Below, piece by piece: positions 24,672-35,130 of a DNA stretch of 64,000 bases; positions within the stretch are counted from its first letter, which is position 1, and each line of letters starts with the position of its first letter. Origin of the DNA: Chlorophyllum brunneum (taxonomy: Eukaryota; Basidiomycota; Agaricomycetes; Agaricales; Agaricaceae). The translations under genes were made by a program, and so were the position numbers. The stretch spans positions 1,674,001 to 1,738,000 of the forward strand of contig OY756144.1 in NCBI GenBank assembly GCA_963576785.1, read 5' to 3'. The notes beneath the pieces are model-generated. The model was not told the DNA's origin, searched no databases, and was given only the letters and a program-made list of their open reading frames with translations.

Positions 24672-25672
24672 ATGCAAGCCTTCAGTCGTCATCTTTGTCA
24701 GTCTCGCGCGACGTTCCGCCAAACGATGCTGGGGTTGCGCTCAGTCCATACGCAGGAGCCCGCCTCGGAACGACGGACAACCTCCTTTGGCTTCAAGACC
24801 ATACCAGAAGAGGCCAAGGAGGGCCTGGTGAGGGAGGTCTTCGACTCTGTGGCTGCAAAGTATGATCTCATGAACGATGCTTCGTCATTGGGGGTGCATC
24901 GGCTATGGAAGGATGAATTTGTAGCTTTGTTACAACCCGGAAGACGAGGACCTCAAAAGTGCATTGATGTTGCAGGTGGAACCGGCGACATAGCGCTCCG
25001 CATTCTCGATTTTGCACGAGAGAAATATGCGTGCCGGGAGACAACTGTGGACGTTGTGGATATCAATGCACAGATGTTGAACGAGGGTTTCAAAAGATTC
25101 AAGAAAACTATGTATCATAATAGTGAGTGTCCCACCGTACCTACCGAGCAGGTGCCCTAATGGTACTGCAGCTCCTCAGGTCTCCTTCATGGAAGGCAAT
25201 GCACAACAGCTCTCCGCAGAGCAATTTCCTAGTAACACATACGACCTCTATACCATCGCGTTCGGCATCCGCAATTGCACTTCCATACCCGCCGTGCTCC
25301 AAGAGGCCTTCCGCGTCCTCAAACCAGGAGGAACCTTTGCTTGTTTGGAATTCAGCCGGATTGATAACCCACTTCTGAGCACGTAAGTGGAAGCCTCGAT
25401 CCACATTGGCAACAAATGCTCAAACCACTAACCCTTCTAGCTTGTACGACCAGTACTCGTTTACCGTCATTCCCCTTCTGGGAACGATACTTGCTGGGGA
25501 TAGACAATCATACCAATACCTGGTAGAGTCAATCAGAAAATTTCCTCAACAGTCAGACTTTACTCAGATGATTCGGGATGCTGGATTTAAGACTGGCAAA
25601 GATGTCGATGGAGCGGCATGGGTCAATTTGTGGGGGGGGATAGCCTGCATCCACACTGGTGCGAAGGTATAA
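24672..25672 (+). CDS. COQ5: COQ5, 2-methoxy-6-polyprenyl-1,4-benzoquinol methylase
   Basis: SAM-dependent C-methyltransferase of ubiquinone synthesis, on the matrix side of the mitochondrial inner membrane. Exons are 24672-25122, 25172-25382 and 25441-25672, giving about 297 residues. The mitochondrial presequence starts [18 protein letters not shown]. UbiE/COQ5 signatures follow: [20 protein letters not shown] then [11 protein letters not shown] motif [15 protein letters not shown], the acidic [31 protein letters not shown] and [15 protein letters not shown]. The C-terminal part has [14 protein letters not shown] and [12 protein letters not shown]. All splice phases agree. Confidence 0.95.
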
Positions 25673-25836
25673 GGGACATGGGTAGACTAGATATACAATA
25701 ATTTATTGTTCAAAATCGTTAGAAGCAGCCCCGAGGTATAAAAATAGGCGATATGGACTTGTTTGCTTGATCATTCCGGTCCACAGATCGTGTATCGGTA
25801 ACACAACCAACGCGTCTCCCTCTTACCACGACCATT

Positions 25837-28640
25837 ATGTCCCGTAATTCTGTACCCATGCCACCCTCAACGGCAGATCTCGCCACAACATGGGCATTTC
25901 TCGAGGAGGGCGTTGACCATATAATGACCAAACTCCAGACTGGAGTGTCTTTCTCCAAGGTGAGGCACATGTCCTAGAAGAAAGCCTAGGATATCGATTG
26001 CGAAGATCCACTTATTCATGTTCAGTACATGTCATTATACACCGTTGCGTACAACTATTGTACATCATCGCGTATGGGCCATTCACCATCGGAATCAGGG
26101 GCTCACGGGACTCGCAGTATGTCTTCGATCTGCCTGGTCCAAACCATCTCCTTCTTACACCCCCGTTAGCTGGAGCAAACTTGATGGGCTCCGATTTGTA
26201 CAGTCACTTAATTCGGTATTTTGCCACTCATCTGAAATCCCTGCGTGAGGTAGGGGATTGCTCTGATTTCTCAACTTGGAGTACTCAGTTCTTCAATCCA
26301 TAGAAAGCCGACTCGCTGCAGGATGAAGTCTTGCTAGAATTCTATGCCACGGAATGGGACCGTTACACAACGGGAGCGAACTATATCAACCGCTTGTTCA
26401 CCTACCTAAACCGCCACTGGGTGCGACGTGAACGGGACGAGGGCAGGAAGGGTATCTACCCTGTGTACACGGTGTGCCACTACCAATTTATCCTGCTTAT
26501 GGAACATCGCAGCTTGCTGACCCCCTCTGGTAGCTTGCACTCGTGCAGTGGAAGAACGACCTCTTTATCCCGATCCAGAATAAGCAGCACAAGCTCGCCA
26601 GCGCAATTCTACGACTCATTGAAGCGCAACGGAACGGAGAGGTGATCAATCAAGGTCTTGTGAAGAAAGTAGTTGATTCTTTCGTATCACTTGGCCTCGA
26701 TGAAACGGACATGAACAAAGCGTGTTTGGATGTTTACAGAGACCACTTCGAACTTCCATTCCTCGAAACCACAGAGAGATACTATAAACACGAGTCCGAA
26801 ACCTTCCTCGCAGCAAACACCGTATCGGATTACTTGAGAAGGGCAGAGGAGCGCTTGAAAGAAGAAGAAGACCGTGTTGATCGCTACCTCAACACACAGA
26901 CAAGAAAGCCACTGGTCACAAAATGCGAGCATGTCCTCATCCGAGAACATTCTCGTCTAATGTGGGAGAACTTCCAATCACTCCTTGACTTTGACAAGGA
27001 TGAGGACCTTCAGCGGATGTATGCTCTACTTTCTCGGATACCCGAGGGCCTGGAACCGCTGCGGAAGAAATTTGAAGACCATGTCAACAAGGCAGGAATG
27101 GGGTCCGTGTCAAGACTCGTTGAGGAAGCGGGAAACAGCGCCGATTCGCTTGATCCTAAGGCATATGTAGATGCCCTGCTGGACGTTCACCGCAAGAACA
27201 CTGAGACGGTGAATAGAAGCTTCCGAGGAGAGGCAGGTTTCTTGGCAAGCTTAGACAAGGCATGCCGGGATTTCGTTAACAAAAACCCAGCGACCGGGAC
27301 GTCATCCTCGAAATCCCCGGAACTACTGGCCAAGCACACGGATCTCTTACTGCGCAAGAATAACAAGGTAGCTGAGGAAGGTGATCTGGAAGGTGCTTTA
27401 AATCGTGTGGTTTGTACCTTACTCTCACCTTCTGGTGACATCGACCTGATGGGTGTATTCCAGATGATTCTTTTCAAATATATCGAAGACAAAGATGTCT
27501 TTCAGTCCTTTTACACCACTCGCCTATCAAAACGTTTGATCCATGGTGTTTCTGCCTCAGACGAAAGCGAGGCGAGCATGATATCTAAACTAAAAGAGGC
27601 ATGCGGTTTCGAGTATACTAACAAACTCCAGCGAATGTTTACGGGTGAGTCTTAACCGCGCCTATCAAATACATACTGTTGAAAGATACCTTAGATATGA
27701 GTCTGAGCAAGGATCTGACCGACCAGTTCAAAGAGCGAATGCAATCAAATCACCCCGATGACCTGGACATCAACTTCGGCATCATGGTTCTTGGCACCAA
27801 CTTCTGGCCGTTAAACCCCCCCGGGCACGAATTCATAATCCCGACGGAAATGCAGCAAACATACGATCGTTTTCAGCGTTACTATCAGTCGAAACATTCG
27901 GGAAGGAAACTCACGTGGCTCTGGAACTACTCCAAGAACGAGCTTCGGACGAATTACTTGAATCAGAAATATATCCTCATGACAAGTTCTTACCAGACCG
28001 CTATCCTCCTTCAATATAACACCCAAGACACTTTGTCACTCTCAGAGCTCGTGACTGCAACATCAATACCCAAAGAAACGCTGACGCAACTCTTAGGACT
28101 TCTCGTGAAAGCAAAGGTGCTGGTCAACGAAGAAGAGGAACAATATGATTTGAACCCAGGTCTGTGTTGTTTCCACTCCACGTGGGGTATTTTTTTGTTA
28201 AGGGTATACGACCAATCAGGCTTCAAGTCAAAGAAAATACGAGTCAATTTGAATCTTCCCATCAAATCTGAAACGAAGGCGGAGACGACCGAAGTTCTCA
28301 AGATTGTGGATGAGGATCGCAAATACGTTATTCAGGCGACCATCGTTCGGTATGTCGTGCTCTAGGTCCTGTTCTCTATGATTGATTTCATTGCATACAT
28401 CGGCAGGATAATGAAAGCTCGTAAGACGATGAAAAATCAAGCACTCATTCAAGAGGTCATCACCCAACTTTCACCGAAATTTGCACCCAAAATACCAGAC
28501 ATCAAGAAGGTGAGACTGTTGTCGTTGTCGTTGCCGTTGCCGTTATCATAAGCACCACTCAGGCAATTGATACACTGATGGAAAAGGAGTACATAGAGCG
28601 AGTGCAAAACACGCGAGATACATTTGCCTACATGGCTTAA
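25837..28640 (+). CDS. CUL1: Cullin-1, scaffold of SCF ubiquitin ligase
   Basis: Full cullin starting MSRNSVPMPPSTADLATTW. The first exon, 25837-25959, splices to YMSLYTVAYNYCTSSRM, the conserved cullin-1 N terminus that binds Skp1. Cullin repeats follow (WDRYTTGANYINRLFTYLNR, then HWVRRERDEGRKGIYPVY). The large exon from 26530 to about 27645 carries the repeats and the start of the cullin homology domain (FQSFYTTRLSKRLIHG, KLKEACGFEYTNKLQRMF). The C-terminal winged helix has the neddylation site context IVR then IMKARKTMKNQALIQEVI, with the acceptor Lys in IMKARK. It ends NTRDTFAYMA. I count roughly nine to ten introns. The last intron has a GTTGYC hexamer repeat at about 28512-28548. Confidence 0.93.
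28512..28548 (+). repeat. Hexanucleotide GTTGYC repeat in a cullin intron
   Basis: About four to five tandem units of GTTGTC/GTTGCC lie just downstream of the donor site following codon Lys-Lys of KIPDIKK. This is a short imperfect microsatellite, non-coding in the spliced cullin transcript. Confidence 0.6.
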
Positions 28641-29287
28641 CAATCTTGTCCTCTGCTCACACGCTGTATATCGCTCGCGTATTATATTTGCCGCTAATTT
28701 CATGGATGGGATCGGCGCCGTTGTATAGTTGGTGAGTGCTTCATGGTCTCTTGGATCGACGGAGAGCTGATCCTCGGTGTAGATGTCAATTGTATTTTTC
28801 CCCGAGTTTTCCTCATTAATCCATTTATCCAAATCATCTCTCCAGCCGCTTCCAGACTACAAGGTAAAGGAAGACGCCAAAAGGGGCCATTACACCTCTT
28901 CTTATCCCGAAAACCCTTCTCACCGCTCCAACAAGTGATTTGGTTTTACATTTGGTCACACGTGTTCTCTCACGCGCTTGCGAGCACCGATGCAGAATTC
29001 GGACATTGAGCACAACTGATGCTAAAGATTCTCGCCATGGCCAGACAGAAGTTCCCTTGCAGTCCCTCGTGGAGGGACGCGGCTTTAGTGCACTCTACTT
29101 ACAGAAAGATACTTCGTGAGTTCCCAGATCTTACCGGTTTGGATGAGACAGTTCCTTGGTCACCAGTTAAATGTCCGATGTTTCTATGCAGTTGAGCGTA
29201 TCGCGCTTTGTCCCCTTCTTTCTTTAAGTTGAGCTTGTTCCTGTTGACAGGTCAACTTCTCCTGGTGTTCATTCTGAGTCCTTGAAC
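28641..29287. other. Intergenic region between CUL1 and the DUF6534 gene
   Basis: This interval holds the 3' flank of cullin-1 and the promoter/leader of the next gene on the same strand. An 88-codon plus-strand open frame at 28743-29009 shows nothing recognisable. No other gene is seen. Confidence 0.5.
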
Positions 29288-31518
29288 ATGGCGGCTCTAG
29301 ATGCGACATATGGAAGCGCGTTTGTCGGTCTTGTTGTTGCTGCTGTGTACGTAACTCGAAAGCCCTCTGTTGCAGGAAACTAACGAATTCATGGTTAGGC
29401 TATATGGTGTAACTCTACTGCAGACGTGCGTCGCTAGAGTCGGAGCCCAAAGTAATATGTTGAGTCGCAGGGGCTGATTAACACTCCACAGGTTCTTTTA
29501 CTTCAGGTCAGGTCAAGGGATATGCGCACATACACCCGGCTTTATTTACGCACGTCATATACCAGAACATACCCTAAGGACCCGAAAACAACCAAAGCTC
29601 TAGTGCGCCATATTTTCTCTACATAATGGTGACGTTCAAACTTGCCTTCAGGTTGCCGTCGTTTGGTATTGACTAGTTCCGTTTATTATTTTATGCCAAT
29701 CTAAATTCACTGGATCTTCAGGTTCCTTGACACAACACAATTGGTGCTATGCACGATGGCTCTGTACTGGCAAGTATATCAGCACTGACTCACAGCGGGG
29801 ATTCAGACTTACAGTTTGACAGGTATCTCGTGATGAACTTTTCAAATTTTGATGCTTTGAACAAGACCACTTGGTGAGACGTTTGTGTAGCCTCGACAAC
29901 TGATACTTATACTGTCCAGGAGCATGAATGTTCGTATCTCGACTACTTCATCCTCACCAGGGAAAGCTGACGTACTCGCCTCAAGCTACAAACAGATTGT
30001 AACGTACGCACAACATCAGATGCTGTTGAGTAGAGGCTGAGATGTAATGTAGGGCCTGATAGGCTTGATAGTGGAATGGTAAGGGCTAGCCAGTCGGATT
30101 GGTACGTTGACTAAGTGCAGTTCCACGGCAGCTTCTTTGCTCGTCGAGTCTGGATAAGTGCGTTTTGCAGAAGCGCCAATGTCCCCTATCCGTGCTGATC
30201 TGATATGCTCCAGTGTCCGGGAATGTAACCTTGACGTTTCTCATTGTGAGCCTGCCTTCCCTTCGATTTTCTTCAATTAAAACTCCCAGGTCATACTTGC
30301 ATGCGTTCATTTCGGTAAGACTCTACGGGTCTGAGGAAATTGGGTTGGCTGAGGCTCGGGGTTCCACAGGCTTAGGTATCGGTGTGTGCAACTAACTCCC
30401 ATCGGCGGTCCTTAGCCTCATCCGTTTCTAGTCTTTACCATAGAAGAGTATGCTCTAGCTCTTTATCTCCCAGGTCTTTCAAATCGATGCGAACTGCAGA
30501 TTTCTCCTTGTCGAAAACACGAAGTTCTCCCGGTTGATAGTTCGTCGAAATCCCCGCTTCAGTATGCACCTTGGAACATACTGATTGTCCTTCAGTGGGT
30601 TACCAGTGCTGGGCTAGGCAGCGCCGCGGCGGCGGATATTATCATCGCGTGTGCACTGTGTTATTACCTCCTAAAGAGCCGGACCGGGTTTTCTAGGTAT
30701 CTCACTACGCAATCTTCGGAATACGCCGCTGAAGAACGCCATCTAATAGCACGGATTCCTTGATCGCGACTCTCGTAGCATATAGCTTGACAACCGGGCT
30801 CATTACGAGGTTAATTTCCACTCCATTCAGTACCATTTGCAGCATTTTGAAACATATGCAGCGTCCTGGCATTCATTTGCGTGGTGACGGTGGGCCTATT
30901 TTCTCGAGCTATCTACCACGGGGTTGACCTGATATCTTTCAGTTTGCGACCATGCCTGCTAACTACGTCTGGCTTGCCTTCTTTTGGATCCTAGGGAAGT
31001 GTAAGTCGCATCCCTGTTATCATCACCACCCCACTTTTCTTTCTTCCTTCAGCCCTCCCCACATTTGCACAGCGTGGAACGTAATTTGACCTCATGCAAC
31101 TCCAAAAACTCACACGAACATTTGCACAGGTTACGTTAATTCACTCCTGGCAGCGTTGAGTGGCGCCCATCATCTCTCGTCATTCCGAAAACTGATCACA
31201 ATAACCAGACTGAACAGCCGGGATTCGCTAAGGGAGCGGGTCCAGCCTCGGGAAGGGACCTTCCTACAATTATCACACATTCCGCATCTTACGACAGAAC
31301 CGGAAACGCCTCACTTAGACTCCAGGTTTCCCCAGCGCTCAAGACAAGAAGCCGCCGGGCCGCTTGCAATCAATGTCCATACACAAACCTTTTACAAGAG
31401 CGACTATGACCACAGCGACTACTCAGTACGTGTACATCGAGGTTTGACTCTGATCTCTGAAACTTACTCCCGGTCCATGCAGCCAGCGACACCCGTAACA
31501 ACCAAATCTTTTTCTTAG
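29288..31518 (+). CDS. DUF6534-type fungal seven-helix membrane protein
   Basis: Integral membrane protein of a family greatly expanded in Agaricomycetes; function unknown. The first exons in phase are 29288-29346, 29399-29425, 29492-29506, 29566-29602, 29652-29665, 29722-29773, 29815-29873, 29920-29933, 29996-30003, 30053-30078, 30132-30157, 30214-30245 and 30290-30314. Then come 30380s, 30430s-30708, 30751-30810, 30859-30889 and later exons to the stop at 31516-31518. Family hallmarks are ALDATYGSAFVGLVVAA then LYGVTLLQTFFYF, WFLDTTQLVLCTMALYW, NGLIGLIVECFFARRVWI, the segment GLGSAAAADIIIACALCYYL then LKSRTGFSR, and TDSLIATLVAYSLTTGLIT. The cytosolic tail is hydrophilic. Exons of 8, 14, 14 and 15 nt are remarkable. 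It looks intact if all are spliced. Confidence 0.78.
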
Positions 31519-32759
31519 CTTAGGGCTGCCTTATCGCTGTCTCTCTGAAATTGATTCTTCCTAAGGCGTTCCGGGGTGCAAAATGGGTCACTCATGATCC
31601 AGGCTAGTACATTTGCGGTTGATCGTCCTCTCTTGGCCCATCGCGAGAAGTGGAAGGCACTACGGCAGGCCATGGATTTCTATTAGCGATCTAGTATATA
31701 TACTTGGGTAATGTTGGTCAGTGCAGGATGTGAAACCTCGGGATTATAGTGTGAACCTGACCGAAAGAGGCTGGTAACGAGTAAAAGAACATCTGAAGAG
31801 AAACCAAGGCGCACTCGGCTCCTAGTAGAATGCCCTGCCTTTGGGTGATTGGACAGCTCGCGACACATCACTTATCCGATATAGTCGTCTCAAACATTTG
31901 TGAATACACCGGGGTCTTTCTCTGCGAAAACGTCTGCAGTCGTATGCCACGGTCGTGACGACCCTGGCTTCTTATTCTTCCAGAAGTGAGGATGACTTAG
32001 TCGTGGTACTTTCTGGTCATAGTATGATTCGGAATCGGGTAACATGGGAAGAATGTAGCTGATTGGTTGTCAATAGTTTTCCTTACCGGACCTTGTGTAC
32101 AAAGGGGGTTGAAAACGGTTTCTTAGCTGTTAGACATCGAAGCCGTTGTCGGACGTACATATCAGGTAGGGGCAGGCTGAATGGAGGCTAGGCCCTACGT
32201 TGGTTTCGGGGAGAGTAGGTGAAAATGGGACTCTTTGAGGGACCGGTATGGACCTTTGTTCTATTCCGTGATAGATACTTACCCAGGAGAAGTCTGATAT
32301 TATTGACATGCTATTGACACCGTTCAGGATACAAATAACTTATTTTTTTTCCTGTCAGGAATTGAAGGACTGCATGTCTTCCTGATGCGGGATTTTCATG
32401 TTCAGACAAGCACAACAATTAACCAATTCTCCGAGCCGGTCTAGGAACTGTGGCCAGAGTCGCTGGCTGAGTAATTCCGATGGGGTGGACGAGGCCTACC
32501 AAGTTGTTATTATCGGGGAAGCAGGAGCTGATATCGGTTCTGCAAATCTTCCATGCCAGCATGGGGTTGACAACGGGGAATCGGGGGGCGCGGCATACGG
32601 ATGTGCAAGATAGGACCTAGCAGTTCCTTTTGTGTAGAGTCCCTATTGTCCACTATTATAGCCTTGACCGTAGTGACACCAGAACCGGCGTTAAGTGTTA
32701 CACTAACGCTCGATGTCGGAGGTTTGAATGATGGGCAGAGATTTTCCCACGACACTCTA
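31519..32759. other. Intergenic region between the DUF6534 gene and RTT109
   Basis: About 1.2 kb. A short plus-strand coding-like stretch at about 31594-31685 (ending with an in-frame stop after QAMDFY) and other short open stretches do not assemble into a gene. The last bases are the RTT109 promoter; in-frame upstream codons from 32601 exist but look non-coding. Confidence 0.45.
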
Positions 32760-34385
32760 ATGGCAGAGGCAACGCCAAAGCTCCGCGACATACTCCTCGA
32801 CACCCTCCGCACACTCCCAGGCACGCGCGAATTCCATATTCACGTCTTACAGTCTTCTCCACGCAGAAACACCTCGTTATTCCAATTCGCCAAGCCTCGA
32901 CCACGGACATACGTTCAAGATGTTATGGTTCTGCTTTCTGAACAAGCCAACCCAGATGCGCCACGCGTCCTCGTAACAGCCATCGAAGGCAGCCTGTATC
33001 ACATACCCTCTACGTCCAGTGCGATTCTGTACGTGTCTAAGGTCGACTCGACGGGCCAAGCCAGTGGCAGCAGTCCGACTCGGCCACTGGTTTGCGCTTT
33101 TTTGAACTACTACACCAATCCTGCTACGAGACCACTCGATGTGCGGCATTTGTGGATTCAACTCTTTGCCCGTGCGCAGGGCCAATATTTGTTCCCCAAT
33201 TCTTCGCAATTTGAGGGGAAACACCCGCTGAGCGATGTCAAGCTTTGTGCATGGTGGAAACGCGTCCTGTCACAGGTGGCAACGGGTGTCGCGGATGCTA
33301 CGAAACCACCAACTTTAGCCGCTTCCAATTCACCAGTTTCTGCTCCAACGACAACAGTACATGCATGTTATATCCTACCAGGGTACAGCCAACTCGAGGC
33401 GGAATATTCTCTAAAAGTTGTTTCGTCTGACGTTACTTGGGAGTATGGACATCCATATACCCTGCAAAAATCATGCTTGCCTTGTCCCCTCTCAGCGCAA
33501 TCCCGGAACCTCGGCCATTATATTCCATATTTCGACGATGATCCGAAATCGAGGTTCCTGGACGAAATTGCATACACAACTGGGGGTGAAGTCAAGACAC
33601 CTGTACGAAAACGTGCCAGAACGGCAACGTCCGTGGACGATGCCAAACAACGGGAGGATCCTGATAGTAGCAGGGACAAGGAAAAGGATAACGGGAAGGA
33701 AAAGGATGATCGACCTCTCGGGGAACTTGGGAAGGTTACTCCTGACGAGTTCTGGGAACGCATGTCCTTCCGACAGGAATGTGTCGCGGGGGCTGTTACG
33801 GGGTTTTTTACTTTGGTCGTTTCTACGAAGATTCGGGAAATGGAGGGTGAGGGTCAATCGAGACCTCCGTCTCAGCACGCGGCGGCTTCGCCCCTTGAGC
33901 CTCAAGCTGGGCAGGTCTCGTCACAGATTAATAAGCGAGTGCTGACTGCGTTGACTACTGGTGTAGAATTCTCAACTGCGGAGCGAGCGATCAGGGCTAC
34001 AGAGACGCTGGAGAGCACAATCAAGCGATTTTGTGAAGGACATTTGGTAGTCCGTAGCTCATTCCATTCACAATCGCGCGGACGAAGCACCACACCCGAA
34101 GCAAGGGAAAGGAGTAACTCCACTTTACTTGTTCCCCCAAGTACTCCACCACGTAATGGCAAAAAAGCACTGCCCAGCGATGTTACGCCTAACCCATTCC
34201 CGGAGCCAGTGGCATCCCTGGAGACGTATCAGTCGGATATCTATGGATCTGTGTGTGTAAGGAATCCTATTCCAAAGCGCACGCCTCAAGGTGGTGGCAG
34301 AGAGGAGGACAAAGAAAGTTCAGAGGGTGGAGCACCTGTTGTGACGGTGCTAACCGCCCGCAAGAAGAAGAGACGAGCGGAATGA
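32760..34385 (+). CDS. RTT109: Histone acetyltransferase Rtt109
   Basis: Fungal H3K56 (and H3K9/K27) acetyltransferase, p300/CBP-like fold, acting with Asf1 or Vps75 in replication-coupled chromatin assembly. It is a single exon of 541 residues from MAEATPKLRDILLDTL. Conserved blocks are FHIHVLQSSPRRNTSLFQFA, KPRPRTYVQDVMVLLSEQ, PRVLVTAIEGSLYHIPSTSS then AILYVSKVDSTGQ, LVCAFLNYY, LFARAQGQYLFPNSSQF and LSDVKLCAWWKRVL. A long charged linker (basic and Asp/Glu/Lys-rich around 33610-33720) interrupts the domain before MSFRQECVAGAVTGFFTLVV. The C-terminal third is Ser/Pro-rich and ends in a basic nuclear-localisation-like tail (RKKKRRAE). Lack of introns is unusual here. Confidence 0.9.
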   Translation: MAEATPKLRDILLDTLRTLPGTREFHIHVLQSSPRRNTSLFQFAKPRPRTYVQDVMVLLSEQANPDAPRVLVTAIEGSLYHIPSTSSAILYVSKVDSTGQASGSSPTRPLVCAFLNYYTNPATRPLDVRHLWIQLFARAQGQYLFPNSSQFEGKHPLSDVKLCAWWKRVLSQVATGVADATKPPTLAASNSPVSAPTTTVHACYILPGYSQLEAEYSLKVVSSDVTWEYGHPYTLQKSCLPCPLSAQSRNLGHYIPYFDDDPKSRFLDEIAYTTGGEVKTPVRKRARTATSVDDAKQREDPDSSRDKEKDNGKEKDDRPLGELGKVTPDEFWERMSFRQECVAGAVTGFFTLVVSTKIREMEGEGQSRPPSQHAAASPLEPQAGQVSSQINKRVLTALTTGVEFSTAERAIRATETLESTIKRFCEGHLVVRSSFHSQSRGRSTTPEARERSNSTLLVPPSTPPRNGKKALPSDVTPNPFPEPVASLETYQSDIYGSVCVRNPIPKRTPQGGGREEDKESSEGGAPVVTVLTARKKKRRAE

Positions 34386-35130
34386 GGGTGGTAGAGAATG
34401 AATTGGTTTTGCCTTTTTGTAGGTGGAGTGAGCGAAACGCTCGCATTGTGACGGGTCCAGATAGTGACTGTTGATTGTGCTAAAGATCTTTTGTTTTAGT
34501 GTTTTGTGGGTTGGCGAATGAAATGTACTGGTATGACTGGCGTAGTATGTACATTGGTGGTGTAAGTACTTGGGGGTGTCGGGGGGGTGGACCGATCGGG
34601 GGCATCACCATAGATACGAATGCATCCAAAGGGATGTCCGGTGTCAGGAGGACGAAGTTGTGGGCCCTGCATGGACGGGGCTGGCTGATCCATATCAGGC
34701 GGAAGGTGGTATCTTGGGATATCTCCAGGCTGGGAGGAAGACTGATTAATCAGATAAGTTGGTGGTGTTTCTGGTACGAGAGCTAAGACGAGTGAAGAGG
34801 GCCACATGACTGGCAAGCAGTGGATGCATGTGGTGCATTTCCAATAGAAAATGTGGGAGCGAAGAAGGGTGCCGTAAGGCGATGGTGAAGGGCGCGTCTG
34901 GGGGCGGAGGAGGTTGAGAGAAAACAGCCCGGGATAGAGCGGTATTCTTAGGGAGACCCACGGTGTGTTGTCAAGGCTGGGTGGGAGCGTGTGTGGTGGG
35001 CCGGCGAGCACGTCTGTCTGGCAGTTTCAGGCTGACAGCAGTGCTGATATGTCAACTTTGTGGGCAGCTTGCAAATTTCCGAAAAGAATAATTAATTCTC
35101 CACCTTGCTCTCTTCCCACCACCACCCGCC
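34386..35130. other. Intergenic region with a possible small minus-strand ORF
   Basis: About 745 bases between RTT109 and the next start. A 171-codon open frame on the minus strand (34496-35011) is Pro/Thr-rich with one hydrophobic stretch (VMWPSSLVLALVPE). I find no homology cue, and it may be an artefact of a GC-rich flank. The rest is the leader and promoter of the downstream gene. Confidence 0.35.

Noticed and set aside
29288..31518. DUF6534-type gene as a pseudogene
   Set aside because: A full set of small exons with canonical borders restores the frame from ATG to stop, so lesions are not required.
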